A stretch of DNA of 5,801 nucleotides from Candidatus Geohydrothermomicrobium daggyaiense (GTDB taxonomy: Bacteria > Actinomycetota > Geothermincolia > Fen-727 > JACVIW01), in assembly GCA_015711695.1 (NCBI GenBank), contig JACVIW010000162.1, forward strand, positions 1 through 5,801. The letters run 5' to 3'. The position numbers and the translations under genes are program-made. This document shows, in pieces, positions 5,511-5,801 of this stretch. The notes under the pieces are model-generated. The model saw nothing but the letters and a program-made list of their open reading frames with translations. It was not told where the DNA came from and did no database searches. How positions within the stretch are numbered: position 1 is the first letter of the stretch; each line of letters begins with the position of its first letter.

Positions 5511-5801
5511 AACCGACGCCCGAGAAGACAATCGAAATAATCGGGGAAGAAAAACTTATAGCGATAGTACACGCTCAACTTGACCACGATCTGCTTGTTG
5601 AGTCAATAAAAGTGTTAACAGACCTGGGTATCCGTGTCTTTGAAATCACCATGAGGGTTCCAGGCGCTATAGACCTTGTAAGGAGACTTTCATCAATGGG
5701 TGAAATAATCCTTGGCGCTGGAACCGTGCTTGATAGACACTCGGCCGAGATGATAGTAAAGGAAGGAGTTTCCTTCATAGTATCGCCTGCGATCGTGGAA
5801 G
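5507..5801 (+). CDS. KDPG/KHG aldolase family protein, 3' end outside window
   Basis: The first 98 residues of a protein of about 210. They match the Eda family of class I aldolases, which cleave 2-dehydro-3-deoxy-6-phosphogluconate or 4-hydroxy-2-oxoglutarate to pyruvate plus an aldehyde. The FEITMR segment (45-50) supplies Glu46 and Arg50, equivalent by alignment to E. coli Eda Glu45 and Arg49. GAGTVLD (70-76) has Thr73, and FIVSPAIVE (90-98) follows the usual FxxSP pattern. The Schiff-base lysine (Lys133 in E. coli) lies beyond the window, so activity cannot be confirmed. The ATG sits inside the ATGA overlap with the upstream RraA-family gene; the only ribosome-binding-like purines (AGGAAA at 5490-5495) are weakly placed, so translational coupling is likely. 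The phosphorylated-sugar and hydroxy-oxoglutarate specificities cannot be told apart from this half. Confidence 0.9.
   Translation, partial: MKPTPEKTIEIIGEEKLIAIVHAQLDHDLLVESIKVLTDLGIRVFEITMRVPGAIDLVRRLSSMGEIILGAGTVLDRHSAEMIVKEGVSFIVSPAIVE

Noticed and set aside
5016..5778. Minus-strand frames of 67-142 codons over the RraA and aldolase genes
   Set aside because: They are antisense shadows of two well-supported genes and lack start signals.

Overview
The window looks like bacterial chromosome from a lineage I cannot name. The evidence is strong AGGAGG-type ribosome binding sites, an MgtC/SapB membrane protein and a KDPG-type aldolase. Base composition is moderate, with frequent AGA, AGG and ATA codons. 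No rRNA, tRNA, CRISPR array or convincing mobile element is visible. Five protein genes are well supported and cover only about 60 percent of the sequence, which is low for a bacterium. Two long stretches (984-2104 and 2891-3505) have no intact gene and at best hold decayed gene fragments and short palindromes.

Layout: 1-323 has no convincing gene. 324-983 (+) is an MgtC/SapB-family inner-membrane protein. 984-2104 is 1.1 kb without an intact gene, with a possible decayed beta-rich fragment on the plus strand (about 1027-1316) and an imperfect in-frame tandem repeat near 1768-1827. 2105-2890 (-) is a PIG-L/LmbE-type zinc deacetylase that begins at a TTG codon behind a strong ribosome binding site. 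2891-3505 is a 0.6 kb gap with a cluster of palindromes about 80-105 bases upstream of the deacetylase. 3506-4609 (-) is a radical SAM enzyme related to PflA/AmrS with two extra cysteine clusters, and a hairpin lies over its last codons. A 196-base divergent gap separates it from 4806-5510 (+), an RraA-family protein, whose stop overlaps (ATGA) the start of a KDPG/KHG-type aldolase that runs off the window at 5801.

The only clear functional unit is the RraA-aldolase pair. Both families act on 2-oxo acids: RraA relatives include HMG/CHA aldolases and oxaloacetate decarboxylases, and Eda-type enzymes cleave KDPG or 4-hydroxy-2-oxoglutarate. The overlap suggests a translationally coupled sugar-acid or oxo-acid catabolic operon continuing to the right. 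The RraA protein departs from the known aldolase motif, so its reaction is open. The deacetylase, radical SAM enzyme and MgtC-like protein look like single-gene units. No strong evidence of a new multi-gene system was found. The most interesting items are the variant RraA coupled to the aldolase and the orphan radical SAM enzyme.
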